Made by a program: the position numbers and the translations under genes
In this document: positions 6,474 to 14,530 of the stretch, one piece after another
Numbering within the stretch: the first letter of the stretch is position 1
Layout: each line of letters opens with the position of its first letter
Notes under the pieces: model-generated
Told to the model about the DNA's origin: nothing
Database searches by the model: none
What the model saw: the letters and a program-made list of their open reading frames with translations, nothing else
Virus record (IMG/VR): IMGVR_UViG_3300018079_000014
Coordinates: 1-50,318 of that record
Origin: a virus
DNA length: 50,318 nt
Strand: one strand, 5' to 3'

Positions 6474-6630
6474 ACGGATCACGACCCTCGCCAACACCTA
6501 CAAGGCTGGCGAGATCAGCCTCCAACCGGACGGCTTCAACGAGCGAAACCTAGAGTTCTGCCTCCGCGACAGCTACGGCAAGCACATCGTCAACGGCCTG
6601 ATCGAGCCGGACGGGCGCAGCCACACATGA
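6382..6630 (+). CDS. Hypothetical protein
   Basis: The 82-residue product starts at ATG 6382 with GGGAGG 12 bases upstream, inside the previous gene. The sequence has alternating hydrophobic residues (FVLAVITPEQRERITTLANTY) and no recognisable domain. It is coupled to the next gene by ATGA (6627-6630). Confidence 0.68.
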   Translation: MLRVTNENAHIFTPLKTSLFVLAVITPEQRERITTLANTYKAGEISLQPDGFNERNLEFCLRDSYGKHIVNGLIEPDGRSHT

Positions 6631-6833
6631 GCGAAGTCGCCATTCACCTGTTCAACGAGTTCGGCGACCACCGCGAAATCACACTACTCATCGAAGGCGA
6701 CCTCGACCACGGCGCCTGCGTGGAAAAGGCTGAGCAGATCGCAGCCGAAAACAACCCGCCGCCGAGCTGGCCCGCCGGAGTGCCGCACGGCACCTGGAAG
6801 TTCTGGAAGCGCGACCACAACAAGAGCGGCTGA
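6627..6833 (+). CDS. Small hypothetical protein
   Basis: This 68-residue acidic protein reads like a small alpha/beta fold: VAIHLFNEFGDHREITLLIEGD (in two parts), a helix KAEQIAAE, then a tryptophan-rich end (PSWPAGV, GTWKFWKRD). It starts within the preceding stop (ATGA). Five bases separate it from the metallopeptidase-like gene. Function unknown. Confidence 0.68.
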   Translation: MSEVAIHLFNEFGDHREITLLIEGDLDHGACVEKAEQIAAENNPPPSWPAGVPHGTWKFWKRDHNKSG

Positions 6834-6838
6834 AACTA

Positions 6839-7294
6839 ATGCCCGCGCCTAAGCTCAGCGTCCGCATCAACGAAGACCACCTCCGCCAGCTCTGCTGCGA
6901 CAAACTCGGCTTCAAAAGCGTCCCGCGAATCGAGATCATCACGCGCGGACACCAGCGGCGCCACTACGGCACCTACGACCCACTCCGCAACATCATCACG
7001 ATCTACGTCAACCTGAGCGAGCAAGCGGGCGACCGCCTCTCGGCCGTCAACAGCCAAGTCCTGCACACGTTCCTCCACGAGCTGCGCCACGCCTGGCAGC
7101 ACCGCAACTGGACATCGGAGCATGAGATGAGGGACGACCGACGCAACTACAGCGAGCAGAGACGTGAGCGAGACGCAAACGAGTGGGCGCAGACCCACGC
7201 GGCGGAACATCGCGCCCTAATCCGCGTCTCCCGCATCACCCGACCCCCCGCCGGTTTCGCACGTCTGTCAACACACAGCCGACGCGGCCTGTAG
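6839..7294 (+). CDS. Zincin-like metallopeptidase-fold protein
   Basis: The 151-residue product carries FLHELRHAWQH (an HExxH variant: H-E-L-R-H) near residues 80-90, preceded by TYDPLRNIITIYVNL, a layout seen in SprT/ImmA-like and other small zincins where the two histidines bind zinc and the glutamate is catalytic. A later acidic segment, ERDANEWAQTHAAEH, could give the third ligand. The N-terminal part LSVRINEDHLRQLCCDKLG suggests a small DNA- or protein-binding subdomain. It may process a host or phage protein; the target is unknown. The end of the gene carries the promoter for the next unit. Confidence 0.75.
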   Translation: MPAPKLSVRINEDHLRQLCCDKLGFKSVPRIEIITRGHQRRHYGTYDPLRNIITIYVNLSEQAGDRLSAVNSQVLHTFLHELRHAWQHRNWTSEHEMRDDRRNYSEQRRERDANEWAQTHAAEHRALIRVSRITRPPAGFARLSTHSRRGL

Positions 7295-7306
7295 GATGAT
7301 CCTACC
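7279..7306 (+). promoter_or_regulatory. Phage promoter/operator, rightward, with perfect dyad
   Basis: CCGACG (7279-7284), N7 ending in TG, then TAGGAT (7292-7297). GTAGGAT-G-ATCCTAC at 7291-7305 is a perfect palindrome over the -10 and start region. The transcript would begin near 7304, leaving a leader of about 7 bases before ATG 7311 and no ribosome binding site. Confidence 0.78.
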
Positions 7307-7310
7307 GCCG

Positions 7311-7511
7311 ATGGGAAAAACAGCTTGTATGCGGTGCGGCGGAAGCCTCATCCCCGACCCCATGATTCGCCACTGGCGCATCTGCCCATTGTGCGATCCA
7401 GACCGAGCAACCTACATCGAGCGAGTCAACGCCTTCAACATGTTCCTGTCCTTGCGAGCAACCGCACAAGACCCGCGTGGCCGTCCAACCATCGAAGGCC
7501 GAAGACACTGA
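7311..7511 (+). CDS. Small zinc-ribbon protein
   Basis: The 66-residue protein has CMRCGGSL near the N-terminus and CPLCDPD about 20 residues later, i.e. two CxxC knuckles of a zinc ribbon, and then a helical tail. I choose ATG 7311 because an earlier in-frame ATG (7296) lies inside the promoter -10 box and could not be transcribed. The message is nearly leaderless. A 9-bp hairpin at 7521-7544 follows. Confidence 0.68.
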   Translation: MGKTACMRCGGSLIPDPMIRHWRICPLCDPDRATYIERVNAFNMFLSLRATAQDPRGRPTIEGRRH

Positions 7512-7520
7512 CCTAAAGAA

Positions 7521-7544
7521 GGGCCGGGATTGCAGTCCCGGCCC
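7521..7544 (+). terminator. GC hairpin, likely terminator or attenuator
   Basis: The stem GGGCCGGGA/TCCCGGCCC with loop TTGCAG has no T tract. It separates the zinc-ribbon gene from the methyltransferase-helicase gene. Its 5' half resembles the hairpin at 1384-1414 (GGGCCGGA followed by TTGC in the loop). Confidence 0.55.
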
Positions 7545-7578
7545 TAACTCCAACGCACCACCCCGGAGGCACCGAAGT

Positions 7579-10500
7579 ATGAGCGTCAATCAGAAGGGTA
7601 CTGCACTCGTGGACGGAGCGGCGACGGACGAAGTCCTCGCCTCCTCCGATTCCATCCTCACGAAGACGATGTACGGCGGCAAAAAGGGCTTGCAGCAGTT
7701 CTACAGCCCGCCCGAGCTAGCCCGCCTCGTCGCATCAGTCATCGGCGACCGTGCGGTCGTACTCGACCCGACCGCCGGAGACGGGATGCTCCTGAGCGAA
7801 CTGCCGATGACGCTGCGCTACGGCATTGAGATCGACAAGGATCAGATCAAAAACTCAAAGGAAGCCAACCGAGGCTACAACGCCCTGCGCGGCGACGTGC
7901 AACACATTTACACACTCCTGCGCCAAACACTCCCCGCCTGGGACGCGATCGTGGCCAACCCACCATTCGGCCTCCAATGGGAAGACCCAAGCTACCGCGA
8001 CGGCAAAGCGACCAACAGCGCCGTCCTCACCTGGGTCTACTCGTCCCGCCTGCTCGACGACAGCGGCCAGCTCATCTTCGTCTGTGGACGCGACCGCTTC
8101 TACCGCCAAATCGAGAAACTGGACGAGAACGCTTCCACCTACGCGGTAATCGAATGTGACAATCTATTCGACAACGTCACCATTCCCTGCGTCGTCGCAT
8201 TTGCAATCCACGCAGGTATCCGCTCAGCGACGTCAACGGGATACGAGACGCGAGCGATGCCCCGCGAAATGCTCGACCTCGCAGGCGACTGGGTAAGAGG
8301 CCTGCGCGACAAGGCCCGCGACCCGTATCACTCCCTCGCTCGCTCCGGCGCCTACGGCCACCACCGGAGCGAGGCTCTGACCAAGATTCAGACCGAGTAC
8401 GACCGGCGTCTGGAAGGCCGCGTCAAGGCTAACCGCGAGTACGACGCGATTCTCGTCGGCGGCAAGGCGATCCAGTGGATGCCCTCCGGCTTCGCACAGC
8501 TCGCACTGAATACAGAGAACGACCAGTACGCCTTCCACGGCCTCAACGGGCAACCGGTTACGTACTTCGCCCAAAACGAGCGGCTCTGGGTCAAGATGCT
8601 CAGCTACGCCGACCGAGGCATCCTCACCGTCGACCCCAAGCTGATCGTCGCGATCGAAGACGTCGTCGGAGGCATCCGGCGCGAGAGGATTCCGCTCTAC
8701 CACGTCAAGCCCACGATGCGCCTCGGCTTCCTCACGGACGTCGAAATCCTGAAATGCATCAAGGACGACCCAGAGCTGAGCTTCAAACGCGGAGAGTCCT
8801 ACCGACTCAACACGCAAACCAAGACCGTCATCGAGCGCGAGAAGCGCATCGTCGAGTCGAAAAAGAACAAGGGCGAATACGTCAAGAAGGAGTACGAGAA
8901 ACAAAAGAAAGCGCTCGCCGTCACAGTGGGCCACCACACGTTCCTCGATGGCGGCGACGAAGCCTCGAAGAACATCAAGTGGCTGATCGACCACTTCGAA
9001 CTGCCCGATCCGGGCGATGTGGCAACCCGGCATCCCGAAGAGATTGCCCGGCTCGAAACCCTCGTCCGCGAAGTCATGGACGAGTTCATGGTCAACAGCC
9101 GCAAGTGGGAAGAGGACAACCCCACGGCGATGCCCTTCTCGATCCGCGACTTCCAGGTGCAGGACATCGCGAGAATGCTCTTCAAGAAGACTGGCCTACT
9201 CTCCTGGGAGCAGGGCCTCGGCAAAACGCTCGGCGGGATCGCGTTCTACCGCTGCGCCGTGAAGCTCGGCGCTCAAGACGCCCTCCTGATCGTCACCGCC
9301 AACGACCTAATCGCCCAGTGGTGCCGTGAGTGCGAACGCTTCCTGGGCCGCCAGCCCACACTCGTAAAGACACACGGCCAAGCCCGCAAGATCGCCCACG
9401 AACTGCGCCTGGGGGGCAGCGGCCTCTACATCACGCAGTACTACACGCTCTCCCTCACCGGCACGCGCGGCAAGAACCTCATACTCCCGCCCGTCACCGT
9501 CAGGGAGTGGCAGGAACCGCGCAAGGTCAAAGGAACCGACCGTTGGGGCTACTACTTCTGGGCCGACAGAGACGGAAACGAAGTAGCCGAAGAGGACGCT
9601 CACGAAGCCGGAAGACTGCACCTGGTCGCCCAGTACGCCGAAATGGAGCGCTCCATCCCCGAGTACGGCTTCGGCGAAAACCAGCTCCACCGAGCCGCCG
9701 TCCAGTCAGGCGCCTACATCCAGGAGCCGTCCGAGTACGAAACACCAAGCGGCAGCCGCGCTCTCCACGGCCACATCACCTACCGCGAGACAAAGATCAC
9801 CAAGAAGCTGACGTCTCGCGACCTCTGCCCGGCCTGTGAGGCCGACCTGCGCAACGGCTGGAACGGCGCCTTCTGCGAGCGCGAGCTGCCAAACGGATCG
9901 AAGTGCGGCTACTCGCACCACGCGGTGAAGATGAAGCCGATCGCGTCACAGCTCTCGACCGCGTTCCGCAACGGCGTCGGCATCTACGACGAAATCCAGA
10001 TGATCCAGGCCCGCTGCGACGGCACGGACTCGAAGCGGTCGATAGCGCTGCGCGGCCCGAAGTTCGGGTGGTTCCTCGGCCTAACCGGCACTCCGATCAA
10101 AAACTTCATCGACCAGCTCTTCTGGCCGCTCTGGAAGCCGCTCGGCAACGCCACCACCCGCTTCCCGTTCGACTACACCAGCGGCCCGATCAAGTTCACA
10201 TCCGACTTCGCCGTCACCGAATACCAGCGCAACGGCGGTCGACGCGACAACCGGAAGTTCCTAGCGGAAGTCACGAACCTGTCGATGCTCTGGCGGCTGC
10301 TCGCCAGCTCGATCATCCGTCGCCGCAAAGAAGAAACGGGCGAGACGATCGTCGCCAAGTACTACAACGAGATCAAGGTGCCAATCGGCATGGCGCAGGC
10401 CGAACAGATCGACGCTTGGCTGAAGGGCTTCCCCGAGTTCTTCAAGGAGAAAAACCCGGAACATCCAGTGGTCAAAGCGGGGATGCACGAAATCCTCGCC

Positions 10501-11913
10501 CCGACCCTCGGCATGAACTGGAAGCTCGACTACGCCTGCACGCTTCCCGAGGCTGACCCGGACTTCGAGTGGACAGGCGTCGACGGCGTCTCCAACTTCA
10601 CCCCGGCAAACCTGCGGACGCTGGAGCTAACGCTCGCCCTCGTCAAGCAGGGCCGAAAGGTGCTTCTCGGCTCGAACCTGAAGGCGACATCGGCCTGGCT
10701 CGCCGACCGCCTGGTCGAGAAAGGCGTCAGGGCCGTCCACATCCTCGACGAGGACGGCAACACGATCGACGCCGACGAGAGAGCCAAACACGTCTACTCA
10801 TTCCAGACCGACGACGTCCAAGTCTTCTGCGCCGGTACAAAAGCAATCCGTCTCGGCCACAACCTCGACGCCGCGAGCGCCGTCATCCTGCACGGCCTCG
10901 ACTTCGACTACGAACTGCTCGACCAGTTCATCGCTCGCATCCACCGGCTAACCAGCAAAGAACCGGTCGACGTCTTCGTGATCCTCCCAACACTGGAAGA
11001 GCAGCAGACGATCACGACCCGGAAATGGGACTTGCTCGAAATGAAGGGCGGCTCGGCCGAGCTGGCGCTCGACGGGCGGCTGATCCTGAAGAACGAGCAG
11101 CAGATCAGCGAAGCCGAGATGATCCGCGACCTCATGGAGCGTGGCTTCAAGGTCACGTCCGAGGCGGTCGACGAGACAACGATGTTCGAGGCCTGGGAAG
11201 CGCTGGCCCCACTAGACGAATACGAAATCCGCGAAGGCGTCATCCCGGCCCGCCCGATGGGCGACGACCTAACGACCGAAGCAGGCAGGCTCGCCGCTGA
11301 GGCAATCGGCAACTTCCTGATCGCGGGCATGGCGGAGCCGCAGGAGGGCGACCAGCTCGACATCTTCACCACGCCCACCACCGTCCCTGACGAGTTTGTC
11401 CTCCAGACAAACGCCGACGAGCTGGACGCGATCGAGGCAGAGCTGGCCGAGGCCGAGCTAGCCGCGCTAGAGGCGATTCTGGCCGAGCCTGAGAATGTGA
11501 CACCTGATACTAGTGAAAGCGACCCCCCTCTCGCCACCTTCACGCCTTTCGCAGGCGACACCACTGGCCAGGAAGCCGCCGAGGCAATCGGCGCGTTCCT
11601 CACCGCCCTGGCCCCAAGGTCGGAGGCGACGGCCTCCGAGGACGAGGCAGATCAGCCGACGCAGCTCCCGCACCCGCAAGGGCCAGGAGAGCTGCCCGTT
11701 GCCGATCCCATCGTCCACGACGACGAACCGGAGCCGGAGAAGCTTCCGGCAGGATCAGCCGAGACACCCTCCGCTCCGGTCGTCGCCATCTCGCCGCTCT
11801 CGCAGCTTCGCGAGGCGAAAGAACTGCTCGACCTCGGCATCCTCGACGACAACGAGTACGCCGAGCTGAAAGCCGCACTCCTAAGCCAGGTAATGACCGG
11901 GGTGCCAGCGTGA
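7579..11913 (+). CDS. DNA adenine methyltransferase-helicase fusion with SHOCT tail (DarB-like)
   Basis: This protein of 1444 residues starts at ATG 7579 behind GGAGG. The N-terminal part is an N6-adenine methyltransferase: cofactor loop DPTAGDG near residue 62 and catalytic NPPF near 127. The middle is an SF2/SNF2-like helicase: Walker A EQGLGKT near 544, a DEIQ motif near 804, LGLTGTP near 833 and motif VI QFIARIHRL near 1116. A zinc-finger-like insertion (CPAC...C...C) sits at about 750-780. A long acidic linker leads to a C-terminal SHOCT-like helix pair (LSQLREAKELLDLGILDDNEY). Phage methyltransferase-helicase fusions such as P1 DarB protect DNA from restriction; a role in DNA modification, anti-restriction or replication remodelling is inferred. 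It overlaps the next gene by GTGA. Confidence 0.85.
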   Translation: MSVNQKGTALVDGAATDEVLASSDSILTKTMYGGKKGLQQFYSPPELARLVASVIGDRAVVLDPTAGDGMLLSELPMTLRYGIEIDKDQIKNSKEANRGYNALRGDVQHIYTLLRQTLPAWDAIVANPPFGLQWEDPSYRDGKATNSAVLTWVYSSRLLDDSGQLIFVCGRDRFYRQIEKLDENASTYAVIECDNLFDNVTIPCVVAFAIHAGIRSATSTGYETRAMPREMLDLAGDWVRGLRDKARDPYHSLARSGAYGHHRSEALTKIQTEYDRRLEGRVKANREYDAILVGGKAIQWMPSGFAQLALNTENDQYAFHGLNGQPVTYFAQNERLWVKMLSYADRGILTVDPKLIVAIEDVVGGIRRERIPLYHVKPTMRLGFLTDVEILKCIKDDPELSFKRGESYRLNTQTKTVIEREKRIVESKKNKGEYVKKEYEKQKKALAVTVGHHTFLDGGDEASKNIKWLIDHFELPDPGDVATRHPEEIARLETLVREVMDEFMVNSRKWEEDNPTAMPFSIRDFQVQDIARMLFKKTGLLSWEQGLGKTLGGIAFYRCAVKLGAQDALLIVTANDLIAQWCRECERFLGRQPTLVKTHGQARKIAHELRLGGSGLYITQYYTLSLTGTRGKNLILPPVTVREWQEPRKVKGTDRWGYYFWADRDGNEVAEEDAHEAGRLHLVAQYAEMERSIPEYGFGENQLHRAAVQSGAYIQEPSEYETPSGSRALHGHITYRETKITKKLTSRDLCPACEADLRNGWNGAFCERELPNGSKCGYSHHAVKMKPIASQLSTAFRNGVGIYDEIQMIQARCDGTDSKRSIALRGPKFGWFLGLTGTPIKNFIDQLFWPLWKPLGNATTRFPFDYTSGPIKFTSDFAVTEYQRNGGRRDNRKFLAEVTNLSMLWRLLASSIIRRRKEETGETIVAKYYNEIKVPIGMAQAEQIDAWLKGFPEFFKEKNPEHPVVKAGMHEILAPTLGMNWKLDYACTLPEADPDFEWTGVDGVSNFTPANLRTLELTLALVKQGRKVLLGSNLKATSAWLADRLVEKGVRAVHILDEDGNTIDADERAKHVYSFQTDDVQVFCAGTKAIRLGHNLDAASAVILHGLDFDYELLDQFIARIHRLTSKEPVDVFVILPTLEEQQTITTRKWDLLEMKGGSAELALDGRLILKNEQQISEAEMIRDLMERGFKVTSEAVDETTMFEAWEALAPLDEYEIREGVIPARPMGDDLTTEAGRLAAEAIGNFLIAGMAEPQEGDQLDIFTTPTTVPDEFVLQTNADELDAIEAELAEAELAALEAILAEPENVTPDTSESDPPLATFTPFAGDTTGQEAAEAIGAFLTALAPRSEATASEDEADQPTQLPHPQGPGELPVADPIVHDDEPEPEKLPAGSAETPSAPVVAISPLSQLREAKELLDLGILDDNEYAELKAALLSQVMTGVPA

Positions 11914-12473
11914 GCGACAACACCAGCAGAGGTAAATCCTGGAGCAACTGCATCGTCCCGACGAGCCAACTTCGCGACGAGATTCTACGACACGTCTCCC
12001 AACTAGCCACATCCTCCAAGTCAACACCCTGGCTCGCCAACTCGCCCTATCCCGACGAAGGGTGGAAGGACTACCTATCACACCGAACCGCCGCGATCCT
12101 CAACGTCCGCTACGAAGCTGTCATCCGCCGCCTCTACGGAATCATGCGAGGCGAAACAGTCGCAACGAAAGCAGACATCGCCGACGCCCTGATGCTCGCC
12201 TGCGGCCTCCACCTGGATTACGACACATCGATCCAGACTTTCCCCGGCAACATCAAAGACGCCCGCGAGTACGTCGCAATCCGTGCCGAGGCGCGAGGCA
12301 TCGAGTTGTCACGCGCACGCCTGGAGCAGCGAGCCATCGCCCTGATCCGCTACCGCGACAGCCGCCTCTGGCCCAACGGCTACACCGGCCCGAGCGCAAT
12401 CTCGCTCCGCAACAACGAACGGAGCCGAAGGAGGAAGACCGCACTCCAACTCGCCACATCGAGAGCAGCATGA
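11910..12473 (+). CDS. Hypothetical protein between helicase genes
   Basis: The 187-residue basic protein starts at GTG 11910 within the preceding stop and ends within the start of dnaB (ATGA). It is mostly helical (RTAAILNVRYEAVIRRLYG, ATKADIADALMLACG) with an arginine-rich end. The middle could be a helix-turn-helix. Its place between two replication proteins suggests a DNA-binding partner, perhaps a helicase loader or origin factor, but I recognise no family. Confidence 0.72.
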   Translation: MSDNTSRGKSWSNCIVPTSQLRDEILRHVSQLATSSKSTPWLANSPYPDEGWKDYLSHRTAAILNVRYEAVIRRLYGIMRGETVATKADIADALMLACGLHLDYDTSIQTFPGNIKDAREYVAIRAEARGIELSRARLEQRAIALIRYRDSRLWPNGYTGPSAISLRNNERSRRRKTALQLATSRAA

Positions 12474-13795
12474 CCAATCAGACAGCACCCCAGAACGTCG
12501 AAGCAGAGGAGTCCGTCCTCGGAGCCATGCTGCTCAGCAGCCGTGCCGTCGAGGAAGTCGCAGGCTTCCTACCACCCGAAGCATTCTATCGTGAGCGCTA
12601 CGCGATCATCTACCGCGTTATGCTCGAACTCTTCGAACATGGCACTCCGATCGACCCACTCACCGTCTCCGACGCCCTAGACGAGAAGAGCCAGCTCGAA
12701 ACAGTGGGAGGCAAGGAGAAAATCGCCGAGCTAGCAGCGATCGTCCCCTCAGCCTCGAACGTCAGCCACTACGCCCGAATCGTCCAAGACAACGCAACCC
12801 TCCGCGCCCTGCTCCGCGCAGGGCAAGAGATCACTCGACTCGGAGTCGACCGCCCTGGCCCAATCGACGAGTTGCTTGACAGCGCGGAGCTAGCACTATC
12901 CCGCGTCAGCTCACTCATCACGACCGGCGACACCCTGCCCATCACCGACGCCCTAGAAGAGTTCACGAACGACCTGCGAGCCGCATACCTGGCCGACGAG
13001 CCGATCACCGGCCTAAAGGTCGGCTACCCCGACCTAGATGCGATCCTCCTCGGCTACTGGCCCGGCCAGCTTATCCTTCTCGCCGCCCGACCAGGACAAG
13101 GCAAGTCAGCGCTCGCCCTCAACATCGCCGAGAACATCGTCGACAACGGAGGCGCCGTCCTCTTCGTCTCGCTCGAAATGTCCATGCCCGAGCTGCGCCT
13201 ACGGTCACTCGCCCGCGCCGCCGAGATTGACTCGAAGCTGCTCATCACCGGACAGATGACCGAAGAACAGGCGAGGAAACTCCCACATGGCCTCAAGGTA
13301 CTAGCGAGCCGAGCGAACCTGCACGTCAACGACACAGGCGCCCTCTCCCTCTCGCAACTCAACGCTGAGGCGACCAGACTACGACGCACTGCCGCCGTCA
13401 ACCTAATCGTCGTGGACTACCTCCAGCTCATGAACCCACCGAAAGCAGAGAACCGGAACATCGAGATCGGAATGATCTCCCGCAACCTGAAGCAACTCGC
13501 CCGCCGTCTCAACATTCCCATCCTCGCTCTCTGCCAAATGAGCCGGGCAATCGAGGCACGGAACGACAAGCGTCCACTGCTCTCTGACCTTCGCGATTCG
13601 GGGTCTTTAGAACAGGACGCCGACGTCGTCACCTTTATCCACGACGAGACAGCCTACGACCTCGACAAACAGCCCACCGGAACCATCGAAATCATCATCG
13701 CAAAGAACCGACGCGGCGAAACAGGTAAGTGCAAGCTCACCTTCAACCGGCGATGGTCTTCGCTGAAGCACCTACCCAAGCATCCCGGAGGATGA
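12470..13795 (+). CDS. dnaB: DnaB-type replicative DNA helicase
   Basis: The 441-residue protein has a DnaB N-terminal domain (AEESVLGAMLLSS, then VSHYARIVQDNATLRALL) and a RecA-like ATPase domain: LKVGYPDLD, Walker A RPGQGKS near 207-212, SLEMS, Walker B VVDYLQL with Asp near 316, and the arginine-finger region DLRDSGSLEQDADVV. The length and order match DnaB. It unwinds DNA ahead of the polymerase and recruits primase. The phage encodes no polymerase or primase that I recognise, so it presumably feeds the host machinery. ATG 12470 overlaps the previous stop; the longer open frame upstream is spurious. Confidence 0.95.
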   Translation: MTNQTAPQNVEAEESVLGAMLLSSRAVEEVAGFLPPEAFYRERYAIIYRVMLELFEHGTPIDPLTVSDALDEKSQLETVGGKEKIAELAAIVPSASNVSHYARIVQDNATLRALLRAGQEITRLGVDRPGPIDELLDSAELALSRVSSLITTGDTLPITDALEEFTNDLRAAYLADEPITGLKVGYPDLDAILLGYWPGQLILLAARPGQGKSALALNIAENIVDNGGAVLFVSLEMSMPELRLRSLARAAEIDSKLLITGQMTEEQARKLPHGLKVLASRANLHVNDTGALSLSQLNAEATRLRRTAAVNLIVVDYLQLMNPPKAENRNIEIGMISRNLKQLARRLNIPILALCQMSRAIEARNDKRPLLSDLRDSGSLEQDADVVTFIHDETAYDLDKQPTGTIEIIIAKNRRGETGKCKLTFNRRWSSLKHLPKHPGG

Positions 13796-13797
13796 CG

Positions 13798-13914
13798 ATG
13801 ACCTGGCTAATGCTCGCCCGCAATCTCAGCTCCCGTAGACGGTACAGACACATCTGCACGTTTCGCGAGTACCGCGCAATCCAACGCGCCTACAAGCTCG
13901 TCTACTACCGATGA
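13798..13914 (+). CDS. Very small basic protein
   Basis: The 38-residue product starts at ATG 13798, 6 bases after GGAGG (13787-13791); an in-frame ATG at 13792 is an alternative. It has a short hydrophobic start (MTWLMLARNL) followed by an arginine- and tyrosine-rich tail. The stop overlaps the next start (ATGA-type at 13911). Reality rests on the ribosome binding site and tight coupling. Confidence 0.5.
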   Translation: MTWLMLARNLSSRRRYRHICTFREYRAIQRAYKLVYYR

Positions 13915-14051
13915 TCGGCACCATCACCTTCGAGGAAACAGGTACGCAGCGCGAAGTCAAAGACTTCTGTGAACGCTGCCAGGCCTCCGTATCACAAGGC
14001 AACCACTGGGGCGGCAAGGCCGAACTCCTCACGATCCACGAGGCGCCATGA
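13911..14051 (+). CDS. Very small CxxC protein
   Basis: The 46-residue product, MIGTITFEETG..., carries a CERC pair near residues 20-23 and a histidine near 33, possibly half a zinc site. It overlaps genes on both sides by 4 bases (13911-13914 and 14048-14051), which supports real translation. Function unknown. Confidence 0.55.
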   Translation: MIGTITFEETGTQREVKDFCERCQASVSQGNHWGGKAELLTIHEAP

Positions 14052-14530
14052 GAATCGCCTTCCTCGGCGGAACATCCTACGACGCCGGGGCGCTCGAAGA
14101 CTTCCTACTCGCCCTACATCAAAAGTACCCCGACGCCACGATCGTCACCGGCAACGGAAGAGGAGCAGAAGCAAAAGTGAAGGTGCAGATGGAAGCGTGG
14201 GGCCACGACGTCATCGTCCCCACGCTTGACAACGCCTACTCCTTCTCTGATCCGCTTGCTTGTCAAGTGAACGACATTCTTCTCAACGCCGACATCATCG
14301 TCACAGTAGGCAGCCGATCAGCGGGACGTGCAAAGCTCGCGTGGGACATCCACGCACGGCAGACCTACAAAAAGAACCCGCAGGGTGGCATCCTGAAGAC
14401 CAGGGGCCAACCCGTGCCGTTCCTCGACCCCGAGAACATCCGACCGTTCCACAACGTCGCCGCCCCGGAGACGAAGCCGAAGACAGCGACACGACGAGCG
14501 ACTAAGAAGCCGGAAACACTGGCAGCGTGA
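14048..14530 (+). CDS. SLOG-superfamily (YspA/DprA-like) protein
   Basis: The 160-residue product begins MRIAFLGGTSYDAG and continues with TIVTGNGRGAEAKV, a Rossmann-like strand-loop-helix and a GxGRGAE nucleotide-binding turn, then DIIVTVGSRSAGRAKLAWD. This matches the SLOG fold (YspA/DUF2493-type), whose members bind nucleotides or NAD-derived ligands and appear in DNA uptake, cytokinin release and the Thoeris and CBASS-like defence systems. Catalytic or sensing function cannot be decided; it could bind a defence signal. It has a Lys/Thr-rich tail and overlaps the convergent kinase gene by 29 bases. Confidence 0.72.
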   Translation: MRIAFLGGTSYDAGALEDFLLALHQKYPDATIVTGNGRGAEAKVKVQMEAWGHDVIVPTLDNAYSFSDPLACQVNDILLNADIIVTVGSRSAGRAKLAWDIHARQTYKKNPQGGILKTRGQPVPFLDPENIRPFHNVAAPETKPKTATRRATKKPETLAA

